7,399 bases of DNA, from positions 1-7,399 of the forward strand of contig DXFC01000327.1 in NCBI GenBank assembly GCA_019114645.1, written 5' to 3'. The position numbers and the translations under genes are program-made. Of the stretch, positions 1 through 5,942 are shown piece by piece. This stretch comes from Candidatus Halomonas stercoripullorum (lineage in GTDB: Bacteria; Pseudomonadota; Gammaproteobacteria; Pseudomonadales; Halomonadaceae). Every line of letters begins with the position of its first letter. Position 1 is the stretch's first letter. The notes under the pieces are model-generated. The model made no database searches. It was given only the letters and a program-made list of their open reading frames with translations, and had not been told where the DNA came from.

Positions 1-548
1 TTCTCCTCGGTATCGACAATATGCATGATCTCGCAGCCGATGGAACGGCAGTAAGTCTGCTCCAGCGCCTCGACAATCTCACGTAGCGGCGCCCTGTCCA
101 TGCCCAGAAAGAAGGAGCCCGTCTGGAACTCGGTATCCAGGTCCGCTTCTGAAAGCTGGTGGAATGAAAGATCAAGATCAGGCACATGCGCCTGGGTTCG
201 CAATTTGAGCGGGTCAATATCGGCTTTTTGATGCCCACGGAAGCGGTAAGCGTTGATCAGCTGAAGAACTTTGACCTGTTTCTTGCTCTCATCGCTATCG
301 ACGGGCACTGCAGCAGTGCTACGGCGCATGCGAGCCAACTGTTGGAACTGGTCACGCACGGGGCTGAGGGGAATATCGCGGCCTGAGTTACCCGCGACAT
401 CGGGCAACTGCTCAAAATAGCTTCGCCACTCTTCAGGAACAGAAGCAGGATCGGCGAGGTATTGCTCATATAGCGCTTCCACATAGTGAACGTTGCTGCC
501 GCTCACGTGGGAGCTGCTCCACATCAACTCCATTATGCCTTGTTGCAT
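1..548 (-). CDS. sucA: 2-oxoglutarate dehydrogenase E1 component, N-terminal part (runs off left edge)
   Basis: This is the thiamine-diphosphate-dependent E1 subunit of the cytoplasmic 2-oxoglutarate dehydrogenase complex. It decarboxylates 2-oxoglutarate and passes the succinyl group to the lipoyl domain of E2 (SucB). Only the first 182 codons are visible; the family is about 940 residues, so this is truncated by the window edge and shows no internal stop. The N-terminal complex-docking segment (about residues 1-45, MWSSSHVSGSN then YVEALYEQYLADP) is followed by the conserved block KQVKVLQLINAYRFRGHQ (about 90-107), DPLKL, and the YCRSIGCEIMHI stretch (166-177), all close to E. coli SucA. 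The catalytic ThDP domains lie outside the window. ATG at 548 is preferred because AGGGTG lies 8 bases upstream and homologues begin with a similar MQ..-M..-MW pattern. A second in-frame ATG lies five codons in. It follows sdhB in the same direction, as in E. coli sdhCDAB-sucABCD. Confidence 0.95.
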   Translation of the reverse strand, partial: MQQGIMELMWSSSHVSGSNVHYVEALYEQYLADPASVPEEWRSYFEQLPDVAGNSGRDIPLSPVRDQFQQLARMRRSTAAVPVDSDESKKQVKVLQLINAYRFRGHQKADIDPLKLRTQAHVPDLDLSFHQLSEADLDTEFQTGSFFLGMDRAPLREIVEALEQTYCRSIGCEIMHIVDTEE

Positions 549-575
549 CTCTCGGTCACCCTACGCTGATGGGGT

Positions 576-605
576 GTTATCGTCGCTGCGGCGAGCCTGC
601 CACAA
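576..605 (-). promoter_or_regulatory. Weak candidate sigma70 promoter for sucA
   Basis: On the minus strand TTGTGG (600-605) and GATAAC (576-581) are separated by 18 bases and lie just upstream of the sucA start. Both hexamers are imperfect, so this is only a possible internal promoter. An internal suc promoter between sdhB and sucA is known in E. coli, which makes one plausible here. Confidence 0.22.
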
Positions 606-618
606 CGGCTTGGCTACT

Positions 619-634
619 GCCCTGCCGGTAGGGC
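619..634. repeat. Small GC-rich hairpin in the sdhB-sucA gap
   Basis: GCCCT (619-623) and AGGGC (630-634) form a 5-bp stem around a 6-base loop. No T-run follows on either strand, so it is at most an RNA fold in the sucA leader or readthrough transcript. Confidence 0.3.
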
Positions 635-696
635 GCTGCTTGAACCCGGCACTTCCAGCCACGCACTGATCTCGCTGTGCATGGCTCTGTATACTT

Positions 697-724
697 AAAA
701 GCCGGTACCTGAGGCACCGGCTTT
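697..724 (-). terminator. Possible intrinsic terminator or attenuator between sdhB and sucA
   Basis: AAAGCCGGT (698-706) and ACCGGCTTT (716-724) form a 9-bp stem. Read on the minus strand, the hairpin is followed by a short T-run (TTTT then AAG). The stem can extend inward by two pairs past one A-C mismatch. It lies 80-105 bases after the sdhB stop in the direction of transcription. The U-tract is short, so partial termination with readthrough into sucA is more likely than a full stop. Confidence 0.5.
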
Positions 725-740
725 ACTACTAGGTGCGAGC

Positions 741-765
741 CGACCGCGACATGACGTCGCGGTCG
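741..765. repeat. Perfect 10-bp hairpin downstream of sdhB
   Basis: CGACCGCGAC (741-750) and GTCGCGGTCG (756-765) are perfect inverted repeats around the loop ATGAC. The hairpin lies between the sdhB stop and the terminator-like hairpin at 697-724 and has no T-run. A 3'-end-protecting or RNA-processing structure for the sdh messenger is a reasonable guess. Confidence 0.55.
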
Positions 766-803
766 AGCCATGGCGTGCATGATAGCAAGCCACAGGCCAC
801 GTT

Positions 804-1508
804 TTAAGTGGCATTCGCCAATAGCATGTCACGGATCTTGCCAATCGCCCGCGTAGGGTTGAGCCCCTTGGGACATACCGCAACGCAGTTCATGATGCCC
901 CGGCAACGGAACACGCTGAACGGATCCTGCAGTTCAGCCAGGCGTTCGCGGGTCGCGGTATCACGCGAGTCGACCAGGAAGCGGTATGACTGCAACAAGC
1001 CGGCCGGACCCACGAACTTGTCCGGATTCCACCAGAACGAGGGGCAAGACGTCGAACAGCAGGCACACAGGATACACTCATAGAGGCCATCCAGCTTGTC
1101 ACGATCCTCCGGCGACTGCAGGCGCTCGATAGCCGGCGCCGGCGTATCGTTCTGCAGGTAAGGCTGGATACGCTCGTACTGCTGGTAGAACAGCCCCATG
1201 TCGACCACCAGGTCACGCACTACCGGCAAGCCAGGCAGTGGCCGCAGCACCAGCTTGTTATCCTTGGCCACATCAGACAGTGACGTGATACAGGCCAAGC
1301 CGTTCTTGCCGTTCATGTTCATGCCGTCGGAGCCGCACACACCCTCGCGGCAGCTGCGCCGGAATGCCAGTGTGGTGTCCTGCTCCTTGAGCATTTCCAG
1401 CACGTTGAGGACCATCAAGTCACGGCCCTGGGTGTCGAGCTGGTACTCCTGCATATAGGGTGCGGAGTCGGTTTCCGGGTTATAGCGGTAGATGGATACC
1501 TGAAGCAT
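804..1508 (-). CDS. sdhB: Succinate dehydrogenase iron-sulfur subunit
   Basis: This 234-residue subunit carries electrons from the SdhA flavin to the quinone site through three Fe-S clusters on the cytoplasmic face of the inner membrane. The [2Fe-2S] ligands in the N-terminal ferredoxin fold are Cys53, Cys58, Asp61 and Cys73; Asp as one ligand is as in E. coli. The C-terminal domain supplies Cys145, Cys148, Cys151 and Cys212 for [4Fe-4S], and Cys155, Cys202 and Cys208 for [3Fe-4S]. Quinone-site residues matching E. coli Pro160, Trp164 and Ile209 are present as Pro156, Trp160 and Ile205. The position of E. coli His207 is Arg203 here (motif RCRGIMNC). Length is normal for the family (E. coli 238). 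It starts 14 bases after the sdhA stop, with GGGGAAG spaced 7 bases from the ATG, which points to one transcript with sdhA. Confidence 0.98.
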   Translation of the reverse strand: MLQVSIYRYNPETDSAPYMQEYQLDTQGRDLMVLNVLEMLKEQDTTLAFRRSCREGVCGSDGMNMNGKNGLACITSLSDVAKDNKLVLRPLPGLPVVRDLVVDMGLFYQQYERIQPYLQNDTPAPAIERLQSPEDRDKLDGLYECILCACCSTSCPSFWWNPDKFVGPAGLLQSYRFLVDSRDTATRERLAELQDPFSVFRCRGIMNCVAVCPKGLNPTRAIGKIRDMLLANAT

Positions 1509-1522
1509 CTCGTGACTTCCCC

Positions 1523-3295
1523 TTAGTAAGTACGAATTTTCGGTTCGAAGGTGTCGACGGTCTTCGGCGTGAAATTAACGTCACGCTTGCCGACCCGCTT
1601 CTCAGCCGGGAAGTACATGGAGTGCTTCAGCCAGTTGGCGTCATCACGATCTGGATAGTCATAACGCGAGTGAGCACCGCGGCTCTCCTTGCGCTCCAGT
1701 GCCGTGATGGCCGTCGCCTCTGCGACTTCCATCAGGTTGTCGAGTTCGAGCGCTTCAACACGAGCCGTATTGAAAGCACCCGACTTGTCGGCCAGATGCG
1801 CTTCGCCAATACGCCCACGGAGCTCTTCCAGCTGCTTGACGCCGGCTTGCATATGCTCTTCCTGGCGGAATACACCAAAGGAGTTCTGCATGATGCTCTG
1901 CAATTCAGCCTTGAGGCTGGATACGGACTCACCGCTGGTGGACTCATTCCAGCGGGTCATGCGCTTCATGGCCGCTTCAATATCGGATTCTGATGCATCG
2001 AGGTAGTCGATGCCTTCGTTGAGCGCACCTTCGATGAACATACCCGCCGAGCGCCCGAACACCACCAGATCAAGCAGCGAGTTGCCACCCAACCGGTTAG
2101 CACCATGAACCGAGACGCAAGCCACCTCACCACAGGCGAACAATCCATTGATGATGCGGTCATTACCCTCGGCATCCTGCATGATCGCCTGGCCATGGAT
2201 ATTGGTCGCAATACCGCCCATCATGTAATGGCAGGTCGGCACCACCGGGATGGGCGCATTGGTCGGATCGACATGCGCAAAGATCTTGGCCAGTTCGCTG
2301 ATGCCGGGCAGGCGCTTGTTGAGCACCTCTTCGCCGAGGTGGTCAAGCTTGAGATAGACGTGATCGCCGTTCTCACCGCAACCCCGGCCTTCGAGAATCT
2401 CCATGACCATGGAGCGCGCCACGACGTCACGACCGGCAAGGTCCTTGGCGTTGGGTGCATAACGCTCCATGAAGCGCTCACCGTCCTTGTTGACCAGATA
2501 ACCACCTTCGCCACGGCAGCCCTCGGTCACAAGCACACCCGCACCATAGATGCCGGTGGGGTGGAACTGCCACATTTCCATGTCCTGCATGGGGAAACCG
2601 GCACGCAACGCCATGCCGACGCCATCGCCGGTGTTAATCAAGGCATTGGTGGTGGAAGCGTAGATACGCCCCGCTCCACCGGTCGCCATGACGGTGGCCT
2701 TGGATTTGACGTGTATCACTTCGCCAGTCTCGATATCCATGGCGATACAGCCCACCACGTCACCGCTGGCGTTTTTGACCAGATCTACCGCAAACCACTC
2801 GTTAAGGAAGGTGGTGTTGTTCTTCAGATTGTTCTGATACAGCGTATGCAGCAGCGCATGACCGGTGCGGTCAGCCGCCGCACAGGTACGGGCCGCCTGA
2901 CCGCCCTCGCCAAAATTCTTGGACTGACCACCGAAGGGGCGCTGGTAGATACGGCCATTATCGAAGCGCGAGAACGGCAGGCCCATATGCTCAAGCTCGA
3001 ATACTGCTTTAGGACCTTCGGAGCACATGTACTCAGCTGCGTCCTGGTCGGTAATGTAGTCCCCCCCCTTGACGGTGTCATACATGTGCCAGCGCCAATC
3101 GTCATTGGGGTCCGCTGAGCCAATCGCGCAGGTAATGCCACCTTGGGCGGAAACGGTATGCGAACGGGTCGGAAACACCTTCGACAGTACGGCAGTTTTC
3201 TTGCCGGACTTGGCCAGCTCAAGTGCCGCTCGCAGGCCGGCACCACCACCACCAATGATAATGGCGTCGTAAGACAGGGTACGCATGTTAGACAT
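1523..3295 (-). CDS. sdhA: Succinate dehydrogenase flavoprotein subunit
   Basis: This 590-residue catalytic subunit of respiratory complex II oxidises succinate to fumarate and reduces covalently bound FAD. The FAD-binding GGGGAG motif is at residues 15-20. The RSHTVSAQGG stretch holds His46, the expected site of 8-alpha-histidyl FAD attachment (E. coli His45). Substrate-site residues are His245 (QFHPTG), Arg289 (AGRDVVARS), His356 (PTCHYMMGG) and Arg401 (HGANRLGGNS), matching E. coli His242, Arg286, His354 and Arg399. The C-terminal part keeps the usual SRYDYPDRDD motif. The first ATG is chosen because GGGGAG lies 8 bases upstream, overlapping the end of sdhD; a second ATG lies three codons in. 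Only 3 bases separate it from the sdhD stop, consistent with coupled translation. One oddity is a run of eight G residues in the coding strand (3061-3068) across codons 76-79. Confidence 0.98.
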   Translation of the reverse strand: MSNMRTLSYDAIIIGGGGAGLRAALELAKSGKKTAVLSKVFPTRSHTVSAQGGITCAIGSADPNDDWRWHMYDTVKGGDYITDQDAAEYMCSEGPKAVFELEHMGLPFSRFDNGRIYQRPFGGQSKNFGEGGQAARTCAAADRTGHALLHTLYQNNLKNNTTFLNEWFAVDLVKNASGDVVGCIAMDIETGEVIHVKSKATVMATGGAGRIYASTTNALINTGDGVGMALRAGFPMQDMEMWQFHPTGIYGAGVLVTEGCRGEGGYLVNKDGERFMERYAPNAKDLAGRDVVARSMVMEILEGRGCGENGDHVYLKLDHLGEEVLNKRLPGISELAKIFAHVDPTNAPIPVVPTCHYMMGGIATNIHGQAIMQDAEGNDRIINGLFACGEVACVSVHGANRLGGNSLLDLVVFGRSAGMFIEGALNEGIDYLDASESDIEAAMKRMTRWNESTSGESVSSLKAELQSIMQNSFGVFRQEEHMQAGVKQLEELRGRIGEAHLADKSGAFNTARVEALELDNLMEVAEATAITALERKESRGAHSRYDYPDRDDANWLKHSMYFPAEKRVGKRDVNFTPKTVDTFEPKIRTY

Positions 3296-3298
3296 GAA

Positions 3299-3646
3299 TC
3301 AGGCTCCCCACAGAACTTGAATGCCCCAGACCAGGAACACAAACACGGCCAGGATGATGACGAGCTGGGCGCCGAGACGCACGCAGGTGGACTTCAAATA
3401 GTCGGTAGTAACTGTCCACAGACCGACCCAGGCATGAGCAGCCAGAGAGATGAAAGCCAGAAGCGAGAATATCCGCATCCAGGTTTGAGCGAACAGATTG
3501 CTCCAGGTCGCGTAGTCGAGGCCGGGGTTGCTTAGCAGGTAGACCACGATGAACACGGTATAGAGTGTCAGGATAACGGCACTGACGCGCTGAATAACCC
3601 AGTCGGAGACGCCGCTGCGACCCAGGTTGGAAATGTTGGTTACCAT
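3299..3646 (-). CDS. sdhD: Succinate dehydrogenase membrane anchor subunit, cytochrome b556
   Basis: This 115-residue inner-membrane protein, with SdhC, anchors SdhAB, helps bind heme b and forms the ubiquinone site. Three hydrophobic segments are visible at about residues 17-38, 56-78 and 92-113. His71 (in SLAAHAWVG) coincides with the SdhD His71 of E. coli complex II, and Asp82-Tyr83 (TTDYLK) with its quinone-site Asp82-Tyr83. Length equals that of the E. coli protein (115). The ATG overlaps the sdhC stop by 7 bases (ATGGTAA), and GGGAG lies 7 bases upstream, so the two anchor subunits are probably translationally coupled. Confidence 0.96.
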   Translation of the reverse strand: MVTNISNLGRSGVSDWVIQRVSAVILTLYTVFIVVYLLSNPGLDYATWSNLFAQTWMRIFSLLAFISLAAHAWVGLWTVTTDYLKSTCVRLGAQLVIILAVFVFLVWGIQVLWGA

Positions 3647-4029
3647 ACCCAGACTCCCGCCAGAATGATCAGGACGGCACTAACGACCACTACGGCCTGT
3701 GCCTTTTTGACACCGCCTTCCAGGGTTACGCCATAACCGGCATCCATCACCATGTGCATGATGCCTGCTACAAAGTGGTACGCCAGTGCTGCCAGTAACC
3801 CCCAGGCGACCAGTTTTGCCAGAATATTATTGGCCAGAGCGTCCTGGACCGCGGCGAAGCCCGCAGCAGATGACAGTGACTTGTCGAACGCCCAAAACGC
3901 AAAAACAAGACCGACGAACAAGATAACGCCGGTGATGCGGTGGACGATTGACGTCAAGGCGGGTAACGGAAAATGAATTGTACTGATATCTAGATTGACG
4001 GGTCGTTTGCTTTTCACGGCTCTATACAC
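3640..4029 (-). CDS. sdhC: Succinate dehydrogenase cytochrome b556 large subunit
   Basis: This is the first gene of the sdh operon, an inner-membrane cytochrome b subunit that binds heme b and ubiquinone with SdhD. The protein opens with KSKRPVNLDISTIHFP and shows three membrane segments at about residues 27-50, 66-90 and 108-128. With a GTG start at 4029 it has 129 residues, the E. coli length, and Ser27 and Arg31 coincide with the E. coli quinone-site Ser27 and Arg31. His85 (ALAYH) is the expected heme ligand (E. coli His84). A second GTG at 4017, giving 125 residues and resembling Pseudomonas starts (MNSQRP), is nearly as plausible because neither has a well-spaced ribosome site; GAGAG sits 1 or 13 bases away. 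The open frame extends to an ATG at 4203, but that lies upstream of the promoter at 4150-4178 and the added residues resemble nothing in SdhC. Confidence 0.9.
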   Translation of the reverse strand: MYRAVKSKRPVNLDISTIHFPLPALTSIVHRITGVILFVGLVFAFWAFDKSLSSAAGFAAVQDALANNILAKLVAWGLLAALAYHFVAGIMHMVMDAGYGVTLEGGVKKAQAVVVVSAVLIILAGVWVW

Positions 4030-4049
4030 ACTCTCTTGGCTCGCTCGAT

Positions 4050-4075
4050 GCCCAGTGGGCCAGGCCCAAGCGGGC
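4050..4075 (-). promoter_or_regulatory. Alternating GCCC/GGGC blocks in the sdhC 5' leader
   Basis: Four self-complementary blocks lie in the sdhC leader: GCCC (4050-4053), GGGC (4057-4060), GCCC (4064-4067) and GGGC (4072-4075), with spacers of 3, 3 and 4 bases. They can fold as two small tandem hairpins, or as one long hairpin in which the inner pair (TGGGCC/GGCCCA, 4056-4068) sits inside the outer pair. The element ends about 20 bases before the GTG start. Mutually exclusive folds so close to the start could influence translation of the operon, but that is inference. Confidence 0.35.
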
Positions 4076-4149
4076 GGTGGTTTGAGGTAGGGGGCTCGCC
4101 GCTGCCGAGACGGGCTATGACAACGAGTACCTGCCAGTCGCGCGGTTGG

Positions 4150-4178
4150 ATTATAGGGACATGCGGCCTCAGTGACAA
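4150..4178 (-). promoter_or_regulatory. Sigma70 promoter of the sdhCDAB operon
   Basis: On the minus strand the -35 box TTGTCA (4173-4178) and a perfect -10 box TATAAT (4150-4155) are separated by exactly 17 bases. Transcription would start near 4143, leaving a leader of about 115 bases before the sdhC GTG. This is one of the best promoter matches in the window and argues that translation does not begin at the upstream ATG at 4203. Confidence 0.85.
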
Positions 4179-4355
4179 ATGCATAACCTCGTGACTCGAC
4201 CATGGTACATACCGAACTTGACCATAAGACAAGTACTTACTTCCCTGCGCCCCGCCCCTTGGGCCCAAAGAACAAGAACAGTCATCAAGCACCGCTTCAT
4301 CAATATTCAGGCTACGCTTCCCGCCGCCAATCACAGCTGACTCACCTTGGCCTAA
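4179..4355. other. Core of the sdhC-gltA divergent intergenic region
   Basis: These bases separate the -35 boxes of the two divergent promoters, and no convincing gene lies in them. Small symmetric sites are visible: ACCATGGT (4199-4206), ACTTG/CAAGT (4216-4220 and 4230-4234), AAGTACTT (4231-4238) and the 10-base palindrome TTGGGCCCAA (4259-4268). Any of these could bind a regulator of TCA-cycle expression. I cannot assign one to a known factor. Confidence 0.4.
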
Positions 4356-4383
4356 TTGACAATCACACGAACGCTTCTATAGT
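4356..4383 (+). promoter_or_regulatory. Distal sigma70 promoter for gltA
   Basis: A perfect -35 box TTGACA (4356-4361) is followed after 16 bases by the -10 box TATAGT (4378-4383), a five of six match. Transcription would begin near 4390, giving a leader of about 150 bases before gltA. Confidence 0.8.
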
Positions 4384-4477
4384 GGGCGAACCTTTTTCGC
4401 AGCTACTCCCGCTACTTATCTTCAGCGGCGTTTCAAAGCGATAATTGAGGCCAACTGAAACAATGGCCATGACTATC

Positions 4478-4506
4478 TTGCCAAGCAAGTTTGCGGAAAA
4501 TATTTT
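4478..4506 (+). promoter_or_regulatory. Possible second, proximal promoter for gltA
   Basis: TTGCCA (4478-4483) and TATTTT (4501-4506) are separated by 17 bases, with a predicted start near 4513 and a leader of about 30 bases. The -35 box is embedded in the inverted repeat CTTGC-CAA-GCAAG (4477-4489), which could be an operator. The -10 match is four of six, so this is weaker than the distal promoter. Confidence 0.45.
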
Positions 4507-4542
4507 TACGAACTCTTCATTCGATATCGAGAGGAGGCCAGT

Positions 4543-5826
4543 ATGGCTGACAGGAAAGCGACACTGACGGTAGACGGTCTGGACAAACCGATCGAGTTAC
4601 CCGTCTACTCGGGCACTCTTGGCCCTGACGTGATCGATGTCCGCGGCCTCGGTGCAGACGGTCTGTTTACCTACGACCCCGGTTTCATGGCAACCTCCTC
4701 CTGCCAGTCTGAAATTACTTATATCGATGGCGCCAAAGGTGTGCTTCTACACCGCGGTTACCCAATCGAGCAACTGGCAAAAGAGTCCAACTTCGTTGAG
4801 CTGTGCTACGCCCTGCTGTTCGGCGAGCTACCCACTGCCGAGCAGTACGCGGACTTCGAGGCACGCGTGCGCAACCACACCATGGTCCATGACCAGATCA
4901 GCTATTTCTTCAAGGGCTTTCGTCGCGACGCACACCCGATGTCAATCCTGTGTGGAGTCGTTGGCGGCCTTTCGGCGTTCTATCACGACCACATGGACGT
5001 TAACGACGAACAGGATCGAATCATCAACGCGATTCGCCTAATCGCCAAAATGCCGACCATCGCCGCAATGTCCTACAAATACAATATTGGCCAGCCGTTC
5101 AATCACCCGCGCAATGATCTGAACTACGCAGAAAACTTCCTCTACATGATGTTCAGCAATCCATGCGAGGAGTATACGATCAATCCGGTCTTCGCCAAGG
5201 CCATGGATCGTATTTTCATGCTACACGCTGACCATGAGCAGAATGCCTCTACCTCGACGGTGCGCCTGGCCGGCTCCACCGGCGCCAACCCGTTCGCCTG
5301 CATCAGCGCCGGCATTGCTGCCCTCTGGGGGCCGGCTCATGGCGGTGCCAATGAAGCCGTGCTGAAGATGCTCGACGAGATTGGCGATAATTCGGAAGAG
5401 AATATTCAGCACTTCATCAACAAAGCCAAGGACAAGGACGATCCCTTCAAGCTGATGGGCTTTGGGCACCGTGTCTATCGCAATTTCGACCCACGCGCCA
5501 AAGTCATGAAAGAGACTTGCGACGAAGTCCTGGCACAGCTGGGCATTGACGATCCGCAACTCAAGATCGCCAAGCGGCTGGAGCAGATTGCGCTGGAAGA
5601 CGAGTACTTTATCGAGCGCAAACTCTATCCCAACGTCGACTTCTATTCAGGCATCATTCTCAAGGCGATGGGCATCCCGACCAATATGTTCACGGTTATT
5701 TTCGCCGTTTCACGTACCATCGGCTGGATCTCTCACTGGCACGAGATGCTCTCAAACGACTACAAGATCGGTCGCCCGCGCCAACTTTATACAGGCCCCG
5801 CACAGCGGGATTATCCTGCCAAGTAA
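4543..5826 (+). CDS. gltA: Citrate synthase (NADH-regulated hexameric type)
   Basis: This 427-residue cytoplasmic enzyme condenses acetyl-CoA with oxaloacetate to make citrate, the entry step of the TCA cycle. It resembles E. coli GltA along its whole length (E. coli 427). The N-terminal domain typical of the type regulated by NADH is present (DVIDVRGLGADGLFTYDPGF). Catalytic residues are His266 (GPAHGG), His309 (GFGHRVY) and Asp366 (NVDFYSG), and the LHADHEQNASTSTVR signature is at about 227-241. Cys208 (SNPCEEY) corresponds to E. coli Cys206, the residue linked to NADH inhibition, so NADH control is likely retained. The ATG at 4543 has a strong ribosome site, AGGAGG, 5 bases upstream. The gene is transcribed away from the sdh operon, with one strong and one possible promoter upstream and a hairpin terminator downstream. 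Confidence 0.98.
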   Translation: MADRKATLTVDGLDKPIELPVYSGTLGPDVIDVRGLGADGLFTYDPGFMATSSCQSEITYIDGAKGVLLHRGYPIEQLAKESNFVELCYALLFGELPTAEQYADFEARVRNHTMVHDQISYFFKGFRRDAHPMSILCGVVGGLSAFYHDHMDVNDEQDRIINAIRLIAKMPTIAAMSYKYNIGQPFNHPRNDLNYAENFLYMMFSNPCEEYTINPVFAKAMDRIFMLHADHEQNASTSTVRLAGSTGANPFACISAGIAALWGPAHGGANEAVLKMLDEIGDNSEENIQHFINKAKDKDDPFKLMGFGHRVYRNFDPRAKVMKETCDEVLAQLGIDDPQLKIAKRLEQIALEDEYFIERKLYPNVDFYSGIILKAMGIPTNMFTVIFAVSRTIGWISHWHEMLSNDYKIGRPRQLYTGPAQRDYPAK

Positions 5827-5865
5827 TCGGCCACACGCCCGACTACCGTTGCGAAGCAAACCAGC

Positions 5866-5888
5866 AAAGCCGCCCTCGGGCGGCTTTC
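5866..5888 (+). terminator. Hairpin terminator after gltA
   Basis: AAAGCCGCC (5866-5874) and GGCGGCTTT (5879-5887) form a perfect 9-bp stem around the loop CTCG, about 40 bases after the gltA stop. The T-run is short (TTTCT). The stem is A/T-flanked on both sides, so it could act on both strands. It separates gltA from the next gene. Confidence 0.75.
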
Positions 5889-5930
5889 TGCATGCTGATC
5901 TATCGTATACAAGGCAATAACATTCAAACG

Positions 5931-5936
5931 AAGGAA
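5931..5936 (+). promoter_or_regulatory. Ribosome binding site fixing the start at 5943
   Basis: AAGGAA lies 6 bases before the ATG at 5943. The in-frame ATG at 5892 has no such site, abuts the gltA terminator, and adds 17 residues ahead of the dinucleotide fold, so it is rejected as the start. Confidence 0.7.
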
Positions 5937-5942
5937 AACGCA

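Noticed and set aside
1132..1143. GC-rich 12-base palindrome GCCGGCGCCGGC
   Set aside because: It lies inside sdhB and encodes an Ala-Pro-Ala stretch between conserved domains; codon composition explains it.
2105..3118. Long open frame of 337 codons on the plus strand, antisense to sdhA
   Set aside because: It lies wholly within sdhA, which has complete catalytic motifs. High GC gives long antisense frames, and the predicted protein has no recognisable motif.
4030..4203. N-terminal extension of SdhC to the ATG at 4203 (187 residues)
   Set aside because: The extension crosses the sdhC promoter at 4150-4178, would begin upstream of the predicted transcription start, and adds residues unlike any SdhC; the remaining 129 residues already match the family length.
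4202..4444. 80-codon open frame upstream of gltA on the plus strand
   Set aside because: It starts with no ribosome site, runs through the gltA distal promoter and has no recognisable product.
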